DNA of 64,000 nt, taken from positions 628,736-692,735 of the forward strand of contig NW_003314321.1 of assembly GCF_000143415.4 (NCBI RefSeq), read 5' to 3'. Shown here piece by piece: positions 13,138-22,389 of the stretch. Position 1 is the stretch's first letter. Every line of letters begins with the position of its first letter. Source of the DNA: Selaginella moellendorffii. Taxonomy: Eukaryota > Streptophyta > Lycopodiopsida > Selaginellales > Selaginellaceae. The notes below the pieces were generated by a model. It was not told where the DNA came from and did no database searches. It was given only the letters and a program-made list of their open reading frames with translations. Both the position numbers and the translations under genes were made by a program.

Positions 13138-13488
13138 CTCCATTGACCAGAGTTTCCCCGGGATGTAATCTCTCATGTTGAAAACCCTAGCCAGCCTCAA
13201 AATGTCCACTATCGCTTGCACAAACTTGTCGACATCAGCCAGCATGTAAGTTATCATAGTCATGTTCATGCGAGTAGAATAGACTCCCACATTCGTCAAA
13301 GAGGGATCGAGCAAGACGGTGTTGCTCCTCTCGTCTCTGGAAATTACTTTAGAGACCACTACAGTGGTATAGCTTTCAGCCATTACACTCCAGAAGTGAA
13401 ATTCTACAGGAAACTTATCAACAAATTCGCTGGCTGGACATCCAAGGTTTGGAGAAGCAATAAGATCATGGACAGGGTAAACAGGCAC
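13138..13488 (-). pseudogene. Unrecognised conserved ORF, copy 1, opposite strand to the P450 relic
   Basis: An open frame of just over 110 codons on the minus strand is shared with 29,113-29,459. It has a hydrophobic, regularly spaced character (for example ADVDKFVQAIVDILRLA), which hints at a real ancestral coding exon. I do not recognise the family with confidence. The second copy has lost about 10 bases near 29,297, which breaks the frame, so at least that copy is not functional. The ORF lies head-on to the P450 exon relic that follows at 13,620. Confidence 0.35.
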
Positions 13489-13619
13489 CTCTTTTCAATC
13501 TTGCAAGATCGGCATGAGAACCTCCGGTTTTCACCAGCGAGGAGCCCATGGCATTCATAGACTTGCTCATTTCCAGAGAAAATCTCTGAGACATCATCAT
13601 AGTCTCTTGCTCGTTAAGT

Positions 13620-13907
13620 TTTAGCTCAACATGGAAAAATGGAATCTCACAGGATCTGTTGCTGGGAGCTCTAGCTACCTCGGCTCTCTCGCTGGAATGG
13701 GCTATGGCTGATCTTCTCAGGAATCGCTGAGTTCTCGGCTCAGAGCCAAATCGATGCAAAGAAAAGCTTGTGGACGAGTCGGACATTGCAAAGCTTCCAT
13801 TCATCGAGGCCATAGCCAAGGAAACACTGAGACTCCTGGCTCAGCTAGCTCTTCCCAATATCGTCCATGGAGGCCCGATTAAACTCAGGGGCTATACCAT
13901 CCCAGAC
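13620..13907 (+). pseudogene. Cytochrome P450 relic, copy 1, upstream part
   Basis: The frame encodes the I-helix/K-helix side of a plant P450: LATSALSLEWAMADLLRN, then IAKETLRLL with the ExxR motif, then PIKLRGYTIPD. The gene stops at 13,907 where the giant DNA transposon is inserted, and resumes at 26,784. Compared with functional P450s the oxygen-binding I-helix core is incomplete and frame damage is present. P450s are heme mono-oxygenases anchored in the endoplasmic reticulum; this fragment has no membrane anchor. Confidence 0.75.
13900..13907 (+). repeat. Left 8-bp target-site duplication (TCCCAGAC)
   Basis: It pairs with TCCTAGAC at 26,784-26,791 (one mismatch). The uninterrupted relative at about 29,872-29,879 reads TCCCGGAC once. 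Confidence 0.7.
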
Positions 13908-13965
13908 GGGGATGGTCCAAAGTTGAGTTGAGCTCATGAGTTGAGCTCAATTCAACACAAGTTAA
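13908..13965 (+). repeat. Left terminal inverted repeat region
   Basis: Starts GGGGATGGTCCAAAGTTGAG and contains two copies of GAGTTGAGCTCA. It matches the right end (26,735-26,783) in inverse orientation with indels. The following 14,000-14,180 is AT-rich and holds nothing I recognise. Confidence 0.6.
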
Positions 13966-14251
13966 CTCAAGTCAACATAGTCAATAAGAAATATTACAAA
14001 GGAGATCTAAATTGAATAAATGAAGGTTCTAGCAAACTTTAAAATATTAAAATACGTAAATATCTAAGTTAAAAGTTTCTATAAGATTGAATTGTTTAAA
14101 AAAGACAAAGTCCTATCTTTTATAAAACTATATTATTTTATTATGACAACTGTTACAGCTGTCATATTTGATTTGACTACTTAATATTTTGAATTCTTTT
14201 ACAGCTGTAGATACTATTCCTTCATTCAAAAGATTTTTTAGGGTTCTTGAG

Positions 14252-14515
14252 AAGATGGGAAGCAAGGAAAATACAAGATCTGTGAGTAAGAGTTGTAGTG
14301 CAAAAGAATGTGAGAATGTTAATTTTGTTTCACTACCACAATCTCCATATTACACTCCCGGTCCTTATTACCCATCTGGGAATGTGGAGACCATTATCAC
14401 GATTGATAAAAATGCTCCTGTTACTTCTGAAACAACAGTCCAGAGCAAGAGAAATGAAGAAATGAACAGCACGGCGGAAAACACCAAAAAATCTACTCTA
14501 AAAAACTTTCCATGA
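14252..14515 (+). CDS. Small hypothetical protein of the giant transposon
   Basis: An ATG-initiated frame of 87 codons is polar, Ser/Thr/Lys-rich, has a Tyr-Pro-rich centre (YYTPGPYYP) and ends in TGA. The open frame extends upstream to a good acceptor (TTTTACAG) at about 14,200, so it may be the last exon of a longer transcript. I recognise no family. It could instead be a chance frame. The next 650 bases (14,516-15,160) are AT-rich and contain a roughly 60-bp tandem duplication (about 14,960-15,080) but no gene I can see. Confidence 0.3.
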   Translation, partial: KMGSKENTRSVSKSCSAKECENVNFVSLPQSPYYTPGPYYPSGNVETIITIDKNAPVTSETTVQSKRNEEMNSTAENTKKSTLKNFP

Positions 14516-15162
14516 CATTTGTAATTTACATATTAATTCATATTAAAAACTCTATTGCTTGCCTATATCGCAATCCTCTCATATGATAAGACCAAGGTAT
14601 ATTTTGCAGTGAATCCTCATTAAAAGTTTTTGGGAATTGTTTGTAAATAATGATAAAAGAAATCAAAATCTTTCGAAAGACTCAAAAGTAATATCACATC
14701 AAAAAATCAACTTTATCTACATTTCCAAGACTAAAAGGTAATCTCACATGAGAGAATGGTAGCGTGCCAACGTGCTCTACCACTATAATGTGGTTTATAT
14801 TTCCTTGCAATTTATTTCCCTAGACATTTGGCATGTGTAGAAAAGAATATATGTGTAGCAAAGTAGGATTCATCATAATGATAGAGCATGTGTATACATG
14901 ATAATCTAAAATTTTAGAAGCTCTTATGTTTACAAGAAAGCTATGATTATGAAGCCCCATTTCCAAGACTGACATTTAAAGAATCTGAGTATTGTCAGTG
15001 TCATAATAAATAAACCTCATTCCCAAGAATCTGAGTATTGTCAGTGTCATAATAAATAAACCTCATTCCCAAGACTAAAACTTAGTATATAAACTATCTA
15101 GAAAAGTTATAGTCATTGTAGGTTTTTTGTTCTCCTTGAGCTCCTTAGAAGTTTATATTGAA

Positions 15163-15708
15163 ATGGCTCAAAGGAGACCCATTGCTAATCGTATTTGGCC
15201 CCCCAGCATTTCATATCAATCTCCACCTCCATCCCCAAGTTCTACCAACATTCCACCTTCACCTCCACATAACAATCCTTTTTCTGCTAAGGGCTCTAAT
15301 GAAGCTAAATTAGAGCTCCCTATATGTGAAATTCCGGATCTTGCTACTAGAGAGGGATTGCCTTTAGCGCTTCAAGAGCAATGCCACATGTTTTTGCAAG
15401 ATCTTGCTCCTGACATGGCAAGACTACTTGAAAGCACAGAATGTTATTACATTCGGTGTCCAATATGCTACTTTTTCTTGGACAAGACAAATGGCTCTAT
15501 GGGTTTACAAACTTTTCTTGAGCACTGTAAGAATTGCTCAACAGCATGTTTGGAAAATGTGCACGTGTGGATGTACAATAGATTCAAGAATGAATTACAG
15601 ACACATACCCACTATCGCTTCATGGTGAGGAACAACATCCCCTTGGGAAACACTGCATTGGCTAGTGCAAAATATGGGGTTTTTAGGCCACCCTATAGTG
15701 GAATGTAA
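15163..15708 (+). CDS. CPIC zinc-finger protein (left-end paralogue)
   Basis: A 181-residue frame begins MAQRRP and has a proline/serine-rich N-terminus (residues about 10-45). A globular part follows with CPIC at about residue 105 and then HCKNC about 22 residues later, the layout of a C2HC or C2H2 zinc finger. No stops interrupt it. A related protein lies near the other end of the transposon on the opposite strand (26,250-25,798). Downstream, 15,787-15,912 encodes a further similar stretch (KMLKEEMATHKCYKVMV) that may be another exon or a decayed repeat of the module. A role as an accessory DNA-binding protein of the transposon is inferred only. Confidence 0.5.
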   Translation: MAQRRPIANRIWPPSISYQSPPPSPSSTNIPPSPPHNNPFSAKGSNEAKLELPICEIPDLATREGLPLALQEQCHMFLQDLAPDMARLLESTECYYIRCPICYFFLDKTNGSMGLQTFLEHCKNCSTACLENVHVWMYNRFKNELQTHTHYRFMVRNNIPLGNTALASAKYGVFRPPYSGM

Positions 15709-16216
15709 GATCTAGAATTACTTTACTATACTATAGTATTGTCACTATTAAAAGAAAAAATATAATAAAATGATATTAGTTGTAGGTAACATACCTTGTT
15801 CTAGAAGGTGCTATCATATCACATACAATTGTTTACAAAATGTTGAAGGAGGAGATGGCAACACACAAATGCTACAAAGTGATGGTGACAGTTGAGAATG
15901 ATAATCTATAATTATGGTATCTGACACTGACACTGACATCTGACAATTTTACTGACATCTGACACTTTCACTGACATCTAACATATAACAAGTAAGGATG
16001 CAATTAACTTTCTTCTGCCATATCATCAACATAATGATTTCTTTTATACTTCCTCCTATATTGGTATTGTGGGGAAGATTCACTTTACATATGTTGAGCC
16101 ATGGCTTCTGCATAGTCAGGGAGACTTCCAAAGCCTCCAATTCTAGAAACTCCAAGTGACTGTGATCTATAAAATAGAATGAAATATATATTGAAATTTT
16201 AATAAACATAATTTAC

Positions 16217-17070
16217 CTCCTTGAGGTTGAAGGCAACTCACGAAATCCTCTGAGCCGGCGTTTGAAGAAATGATGTTCTTCAATAGCAAACACCGACCTA
16301 CCAGAGTCACGTGCTGCCTCCACCATAGAACCGCTACCTGCTATGCAATCAATCACAATACCATCTGGTGGGCAATAGAGCTCAAGCAAGACTTGCATTG
16401 CTAATGGAGTTCGAAATCGGTACCCTGGAAACGTGTTGCGGATCTGCTCATCCACAAGGTTGGGTATGATGTTAGTGGAACTGTCGTACCCAGGCAAAAC
16501 ACGTGCTGCACGTTCGCTATCACGAAACCCATCATGTGTGTTTCTGCAGAAGGCATGATAGGTCCACATCATAACCTGGAAAATAAAAATGTTTAGAAAT
16601 TAGATAAAAATATAAAATACATACTCACCTTTTCAGGCTTCCCTTGGACGCCCCTCGTATCAACGCCAATAGGATCCATGATGCACCCGGAAGAGAATGA
16701 CTTGAAATGAACTTCTACTGTGCATGTCATAAGCTCATACATCCAGTTGGGGTCGTTCGGTAGGATGAAGACGACATGGCCAGCTTCGAGCATAAGTACT
16801 TCAGACAATAGGAATGCATCGCGCAAGTGGTCAGGTGTGAGAAAGTTCCAATCCTCAACTTTCCCATCGATATCTGAAAGACCATTTGGAAAGTCGAAGA
16901 GAATGAAGTCCGCAACTGGGAGCACAGGCCTTTGTATCTTTCGGCACCAACGGTTGAACTGGCGGCGTATATCCATGTTGATGTCGTCTTCCGTGAAAGA
17001 TGTCAATAATCTACTGTAAGAGCCCATGAAGATACCCACAATGCCTTGTTGTGTTATTGGAGACACAGGA
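16217..17070 (-). other. Beta-class DNA amino-methyltransferase domain of the fusion gene
   Basis: Two exons encode the domain in permuted order. First comes a catalytic-loop region (ADFILFDFPNG, at the place of the canonical DPPY/SPPW motif IV), followed by LEAGHVVFILPND, which resembles motif V/VI. After a specificity segment come motif X (TPLAMQVLLELY) and motif I for AdoMet binding (GIVIDCIAGSGSMVEAA), then GRSVFAIEE. This order (IV to VIII before X and I) is that of bacterial N6-adenine/N4-cytosine methylases and differs from the DNMT C5 and MT-A70 families. The Pro-to-Phe and Tyr-to-Asn differences in motif IV may mean altered or lost catalysis. Confidence 0.7.
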
Positions 17071-18648
17071 TGGACTTATAAAAGAGCTAAGTGAATGAAA
17101 AAAGTAATAAATAGTATGATACTGTCATATGGCGTGTTGTCTATGAGAGTTCCTCCAACTCTTCTTCACGAGCATCTCGTCGAGCTGGAATGAAATTACT
17201 ACCAACAGTCATTGCTGCAAAAAACATGTATTACCACCTTTAGTTTGTAAAATTCACTTTTGCTTACCTCGAGGTTGACGTGATATTCTGTGAACCGCTT
17301 GATTATCGTTATTTACTGGTAGAACCTGATCCGGATCTTGGTTGTTTGATGGTTGAATTGGAGCCTGTTCCTGATTGTCTGGTGGTGGAACACGAACTTG
17401 ATCTGAAGCTTCCTCATCCTCGTCTCCATCGTCACTTGCATTGCCATCGTTGCTAGCATTGATAATTTCCTCGCGATCTAGTGTAGAGGTCTCCTTCCCT
17501 AGGAGCTCCAACTCCCAAGAGCATTCTATCTTCCGTGCCTTCGGAACTCTCGCAAACATTCTTGGATATATTCCTCCATCTCTTACACCCTTTGCAACAA
17601 GTCGAGTGCAAATTGATGCCTCAAATGGCATGCCTCTATATCGAAGATACCTGTAAACAATATATATTAAAAAACAGTCTTAGAAATCATATTATACCTA
17701 TAAGCTGCACGTCACATGAAATAAGGTTAACAATGTTGGCAATCATAAGTTGTTGTGCTTGTAGACTTCTCTGGCAGCCACCCCTCTTCGATCCCTTCCA
17801 ATGACGTGTTGATGTAGGTGTCGAAAGACATGAATGTGCCATCTGGATCGTCACCAATGTGTGGTGCTAAGAACTTCTCACCTTCACTTATAGTTTGTAT
17901 GATGTAGACAGCCCTTCTCATCATGTTCTCAAATAGTTCTGGCAGTCCTTTCTCTCTGTTCATTAAGCAGACATTGAGGAACTCTAGAGTCTTTATCTGT
18001 TGCTTATATGGAAGCTTCAATTTTGTGATATTGTAAATCATGTCATCTGGAGTTTTGTTCACTGCAAAAGTAACATATGCATAATTAAGAAAAATGAAGT
18101 GTGATAAAAAACTTACATTCATGAAAAGAAATTTCGGCTATAGTCTCTAGCCACTCTTTCTGCTTGTGATTGTCTGCAATGCATACTAGTTTTTTCAACT
18201 TTGAGGACTTTGCATGCTGAATTTTGTGCTCAATTTATACAAACTCAGCTGAGAGCTCTTCCCGACTCTTCTCCGGATATGCAAGTTTGTAAGTTGCAAG
18301 TTTGTAAGTTTGCTTGACCTTCACCAAAGGCTAAAAACCAAAACAATTAAAAGAGGCTTTTATAAAATAAAAGGGAAAGACATACCTTACACCACATAGT
18401 GAGCATAAAACTGATTGGGTTGTTGAACCAAGTTGTACTATCATTTCGAGTGCGTGAGTGCCGAACAAGTGTTGCGAGATCATCACCATAATGTTGGCGG
18501 ATGTCATCCTCACTCAAGTCTGCCAAAAATCGAAGTTGCTCGATGTCATAGACAAGATTTTGTTTTTGAACAGCGAACTGCCCAAGCCTACATTTAAACA
18601 CAACAAAACAAGTTAAAGTGGAGCTAGAGGTAAAATTACAAGACTTAC

Positions 18649-19190
18649 GCATTGATCTTTTGGCAGGCCAAGATAAATCTGTTGACATCCAAAGGTCCCC
18701 TCGCGTAGACATGGCCGACTGGAACGTTGATATGGTAGACGGGATCATCGCAAAAATGATCGTCAATACACTTCATCCAAGCTCCATATCAGTGGTTACC
18801 GTCAATAATTTACATTGTCCCCGCAAGCTGTCGAGTCTCAGGATGTCTGATAAGCATGTCATCAAATTCTAGGGACTTCCTCCTCCAAATAGGATCCCAG
18901 CTATTCACAATCTCGGGTGTGACAGTAATGATCTCCGTTGTTCCTGGCTTGCAAAAAGAGACTACAAACATACCGATATTTGTTGCAAGGCCATTCTGTT
19001 TGAACAAGCTGTATATATCCGGGTTGACATACTTGGATGCTATGCAGACAAGGTTCGTCTGCTGCAAACGGCAAAGGGGGATTTCTCTGATCAAGTCACA
19101 AGGGCCTGGCCACTTGAGCGCCTCAAGTGTTTGGTGAACTGCTTTTTCCCTTGTCCACATAACAGTCTCTTGGAAGCGCTTGTCCACCAC
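18649..19190 (-). other. ParB/sulfiredoxin-like domain of the fusion gene
   Basis: The reading shows an 'IREIPLCRLQ' start, then 'IYSLFKQNGLATNIGMFVV' and 'IIDGNH' followed by a stop and 'YGAWMK'. This parallels the ParB fold order: initial strand, helix with L..S/K..G, strand, then the DGxHR motif ahead of an A-helix. The codon where the motif arginine is expected is TGA (18,791-18,789), one C-to-T step from CGA, and another stop (18,812-18,810) lies just before the motif. In ParB this region binds CTP or supports nuclease activity; its function when fused to methyltransferases is not established. Confidence 0.6.
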
Positions 19191-19266
19191 GTTGTCAGGA
19201 AGGTCTGCAACTCTTTCAGCTCCAAGCTGTTCCTCAGGTTCCCTATCGTGAACACCACTAGATTGC

Positions 19267-20401
19267 TGTAGCGCACGTGGTTTTGACCCTTTATCCTATA
19301 GTGATTTACCATAGGATAACACCACGAAGCGGAACCTAAACCCTCTTTGTGCCATGTGACAGATGCCACGTGTCACATGCCACATGTCCATAAGAACCCG
19401 AGGTTCAGGGCCTTGGGCCACTGAACAAAGGAACGGTGCCAAACTCCCAAGCATGGAGCCAAGGAGTGACGGAACCGAACCACGGAGCAACTCCCGAGCA
19501 TAAAGCCCAAAGAGCGAAGGGACAGGAGCCCGGAGCGACTTGGAACAGTCCTGGAGCAACCAGCATCCCAATGCCAGGACCAGCACGCAAAACGGAGCCA
19601 AACGGAGTCTGGTGCTATTTCGGCATACCGGTGGCCTAACGTGAGGATATGGATACTCCACCAACTAGCATGGAATGGAACTTGGGCTTAGACCCAAGCC
19701 GGACGAAGAACAAGGACAGGCACGCAAGCGGGAGCTAGACTATGCCTCAGGTTGGTCGGCCATGCCCGACCTACCCACTATCCCTACTATACATTTGGAA
19801 CCCCCCCACAGCCCCCCCCCCCCCTTGAGGAACACACGCTTTGGGCTTTCACCCCAAGCCTCCCTTAGTATTAGGAGTTAGTCTCTGGGACAAGCTCGAA
19901 ACTTACTAAATATGGAATGTCCTTAGATTGCGAATTTGGACACGGGACGAACACCATTGTGTTCAGGACAATCTCTACATTCCGTAGATATGCCAAATGA
20001 GCAAATCTGGACACTTTCCATAAATAGCATTTGGGACCAAAATGAGACTAACACAAAGGGCATGATAGCGAGGGTGTTTGGCAAACACGGTAAGCTATCA
20101 TCCGGCGATATTGAGGGACCAATCTCAATACGCGAGGGTTCTTGTCAAGCCAGTGCAAGACAGAGCAAAAGAGAACTAAGAGCCAGGCCGAGTATGCTCA
20201 GCTAGAAATACATAGAAATTCCTACCTTATGTCCATCTGGCTAAGTACAGGTGCTAAGCCCAGTAAACTAACACTTGAACAAGAGGGGCTGATAAAGAGA
20301 ACCAGCAATACCGACCTCCTGCCATCGTGGCAGTAAGGTAAGAGTGTCCGTAAGGACTAGCTGACAGGTAACTTTCGATACCCGAAGTCACATTTGCGAC
20401 A
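19267..20401 (-). mobile_element. Solo LTR (1,135 bp) inserted in the ParB-methyltransferase gene
   Basis: It is bounded by TGTAGCGC on the left and TTGCGACA on the right, and flanked on both sides by the identical 5-bp duplication ATTGC (19,262-19,266 and 20,402-20,406). It belongs to the LTR family of 3,189-4,315 and 54,148-55,291, in inverted orientation to the former. Neither primer-binding site nor polypurine tract adjoins it, as expected for a solo LTR. It puts a stop codon four codons into the LTR when read from the interrupted exon. Confidence 0.92.
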
Positions 20402-20429
20402 ATTGCCCAACTTCAGGGATTTGCGTTGG

Positions 20430-20640
20430 TGGTGGTGGCGGTGGTGGCGGGGGCAGAAGCAATAGTGGCAGTGGTGGTGGCAATAGTGGTGGTGGCAGTG
20501 GCGGCGGGGGCAACGGCAATAGTGGTAGTGGTGGTGGCAATGGTGGTGGTGGTAGTGGCGATGGAGGTGGTGGAGGTGGTGATGGAGGTGGTGGAGGTGG
20601 CGATGGCGGTGGTGGAGGTGGTGGAGGTGGTGAATCTCTA
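20430..20640. repeat. GGT/GGC low-complexity tract (proline-rich coding on the minus strand)
   Basis: Imperfect trinucleotide and hexanucleotide repeats encode the Pro/Leu/Ser-rich segment of the ParB-methyltransferase N-terminus. The plus-strand valine/alanine frame is a shadow. Confidence 0.85.
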
Positions 20641-20859
20641 ACTAAATGTGTCTCTGTTGTGCCAATGGACATGTCAATTGTGATGTCGTCATCAGTGCCA
20701 AATTGAACTTCTCGTGTCTTCTTGGCTCCAACAACCTTTTTATGTGTTACAATTTTCCTTTTCTGCAAGAGAAAAAGTTTTGTTAGTCAAACTAAATAAA
20801 GATAATGAGAAATTCAAATAGTCAAAGAGAAAAAAAAAATCAAGTGGGCCTAGACTCCA

Positions 20860-20937
20860 CCTCGGGCACTTTGGCTGCCCAGGGGGCCGAGGTTATTCAA
20901 ATAACCTCGGCCCCTCCAACCCCTAAAGTGCCCGAGG
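20860..20937. repeat. GC-rich foldback hairpin next to the assembly gap
   Basis: Inner arms at 20,883-20,897 and 20,900-20,914 are perfect 15-bp complements around a 2-base loop. Outer arms at 20,860-20,872 and 20,925-20,937 are perfect 13-bp complements. It lies in intron 1 of the fusion gene; similar CCCGAGGTCGAGCTCGGG-type palindromes flank the gap. It may be a small foldback element. Confidence 0.85.
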
Positions 20938-20965
20938 TCGAGCTCGGGCAATTTTGCTCGCCGAG

Positions 20966-21065
20966 NNNNNNNNNNNNNNNNNNNNNNNNNNNNNNNNNNN
21001 NNNNNNNNNNNNNNNNNNNNNNNNNNNNNNNNNNNNNNNNNNNNNNNNNNNNNNNNNNNNNNNNN
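20966..21065. other. Assembly gap (100 N)
   Basis: Exactly 100 undetermined bases, probably a placeholder of unknown true size, in intron 1 of the fusion gene. Confidence 0.99.
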
Positions 21066-21257
21066 AGCATCGGCCCATGGAAGCAATGGACTCAAAACAT
21101 GCCCGAGGTGGCCCGCCCGAGCTCGACCTCGGCCAGCAAAGAAGCAATCAAGAAAAAAAAGGGAAGAAATGGAATGGAAGTGGAAGCAATCAAATCGAAA
21201 CTCACCTTTGGCGGCATCTTTCCTCCCTCGATTTCTTGATCGTGCTAGATTTCTTGT

Positions 21258-21475
21258 GCGCTCAATCTCTCCCGCTCGCGCGCTCAAACTCTCCCGCTTG
21301 CGCGCTCAAACTCTCCCGCTCGCGCGCTCAAACTCTCCCGCTCGCGCGCTCAATCTCTCCCGCTCATGCGCTCAATCTCTCGATCTCTTGCGCGCTCAAT
21401 CGCTCGATCTCCTTCGCACTCAATCCCTCGATCTCCTTCGCGCTCGATCTCTCGATCTCTCGCGCGCTCCACTCA
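21258..21475. repeat. Tandem 22-24-bp repeats upstream of the fusion gene
   Basis: About nine units of the type CTCAAACTCTCCCGCTCGCGCG run from just upstream of the ATG. They lie in the 5' leader or promoter between the two divergent large genes of the transposon. Confidence 0.85.
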
Positions 21476-21499
21476 CGATGCGAACAGTAACCTAATCTT

Positions 21500-21548
21500 G
21501 GCAGCTACCCTAACCCTAATCCTGATGGCTGCCCTAACCCTAACCAAT
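21500..21548. promoter_or_regulatory. Telomere-repeat-like (CCCTAA) cluster
   Basis: Two short runs with CCCTAACCCTAA match the plant telomere heptamer or telo-box on one strand. The position in the divergent promoter suggests telo-box regulatory sites or chance capture. The following 21,570-22,380 is AT-rich with no gene recognised. Confidence 0.4.
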
Positions 21549-22389
21549 CTCTAATCCTGGCCGTTCATTCCGAATAACCTAAATCTCAACCATCACAATA
21601 TCTTTGATCTTATTTTATCTTATCATTATTATTATATGTAAATTATGCTTCTTTATTTTGTATATTTTAATGATGGTATAACTAGCACCTATCAACATTT
21701 CTGTTATTAGAGATATGATATTATATTTTACAAATTATCTAGAAAGGATGCATTCTCATCAATATTTTGTACATATTTTGGAATCGTTACAAGAACTTCA
21801 AAGAGTATAAATAAGGCACGTTAAAATATGTTGTACTATATCCATCTATGAATGGATGAATCCTCATCCAGAAATTTATTTTGTGTTGCATTAGATCCTA
21901 AACAATAGGCACGTGCTTTAAATGTCATCGAGCAGTGTTCACAATTATGGATAAAACTTGAGTTGTAGTACAAATCAAATCTGTTATTGAAGAATAATAT
22001 TTGACAAGATTTATTATCATCTACCACTTAAAATTTGACAACTTGACATATCACACGTGCTGATAGTTAGATTGGATCTCTTGGTTTAACACGTTATAGC
22101 AGAATGTCATTATTGGTATCATTATTAACTATCAAACTTCACGTGCTGAAAATCTTTCCTTGGATCTATGTGTATACATGCATCAGACATCATAATAGAT
22201 GACAGTAATATTAATACTGTCACACTTACACATGTTAAATTTGCTATAGAATTTAAATTCATTTTGTACGTTGTCTTCTTATTACTCTATTTAAATTTCA
22301 ATTATGTTTCACTATAGATTTTTACAAGTAGCATAAAGAGAGAGAACTCCAAAACCTATTGAAAAGGATGGAGAGGTTTCTTCTTCATT

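Larger units (their letters stand above)
16004..21217 (-). pseudogene. ParB-like domain / DNA amino-methyltransferase fusion gene, disrupted
   Basis: Ten exons are proposed: 21217-21206, 20762-18649 (interrupted by a solo LTR), 18587-18386, 18330-18117, 18061-17698, 17650-17268, 17214-~17130, ~17070-16629, 16575-16217 and 16166-16004. The product begins MPPKKRK, an SV40-like nuclear localisation signal joined across intron 1. A proline-rich stretch of about 75 residues, a ParB-like domain (19,190-18,740), a middle region, an acidic Asp/Glu linker (about 17,410-17,480) and a permuted methyltransferase follow. Removing the LTR and one target duplicate restores frame exactly through exon 2. In-frame stops lie at 18810, 18789, 18235, 17727, 17712, 17141 and 16085. 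The junction into the methyltransferase exon does not close in frame. Bacterial and phage ParB-methylase fusions are the closest known architecture. Confidence 0.7.

Noticed and set aside
16213-17070. MT-A70 (METTL4-like) or DNMT family assignment
   Set aside because: The motif order (catalytic motif before AdoMet motif) and the GSGS motif with following A-A...GR...E fit beta-class bacterial N6A/N4C methylases; no DPPW or PCQ motif is present.
18780-18815. A short intron removing the two stops near the IIDGNH motif
   Set aside because: The only GT-AG options give 30-45-base introns and would delete the conserved ParB motif; nonsense mutations explain the data better.
20426-20641. Plus-strand valine/alanine-rich ORF
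   Set aside because: Shadow of the proline-rich coding segment on the minus strand.
21258-21475. CRISPR-like regular array
   Set aside because: Contiguous tandem repeats without unique spacers in a eukaryotic genome.
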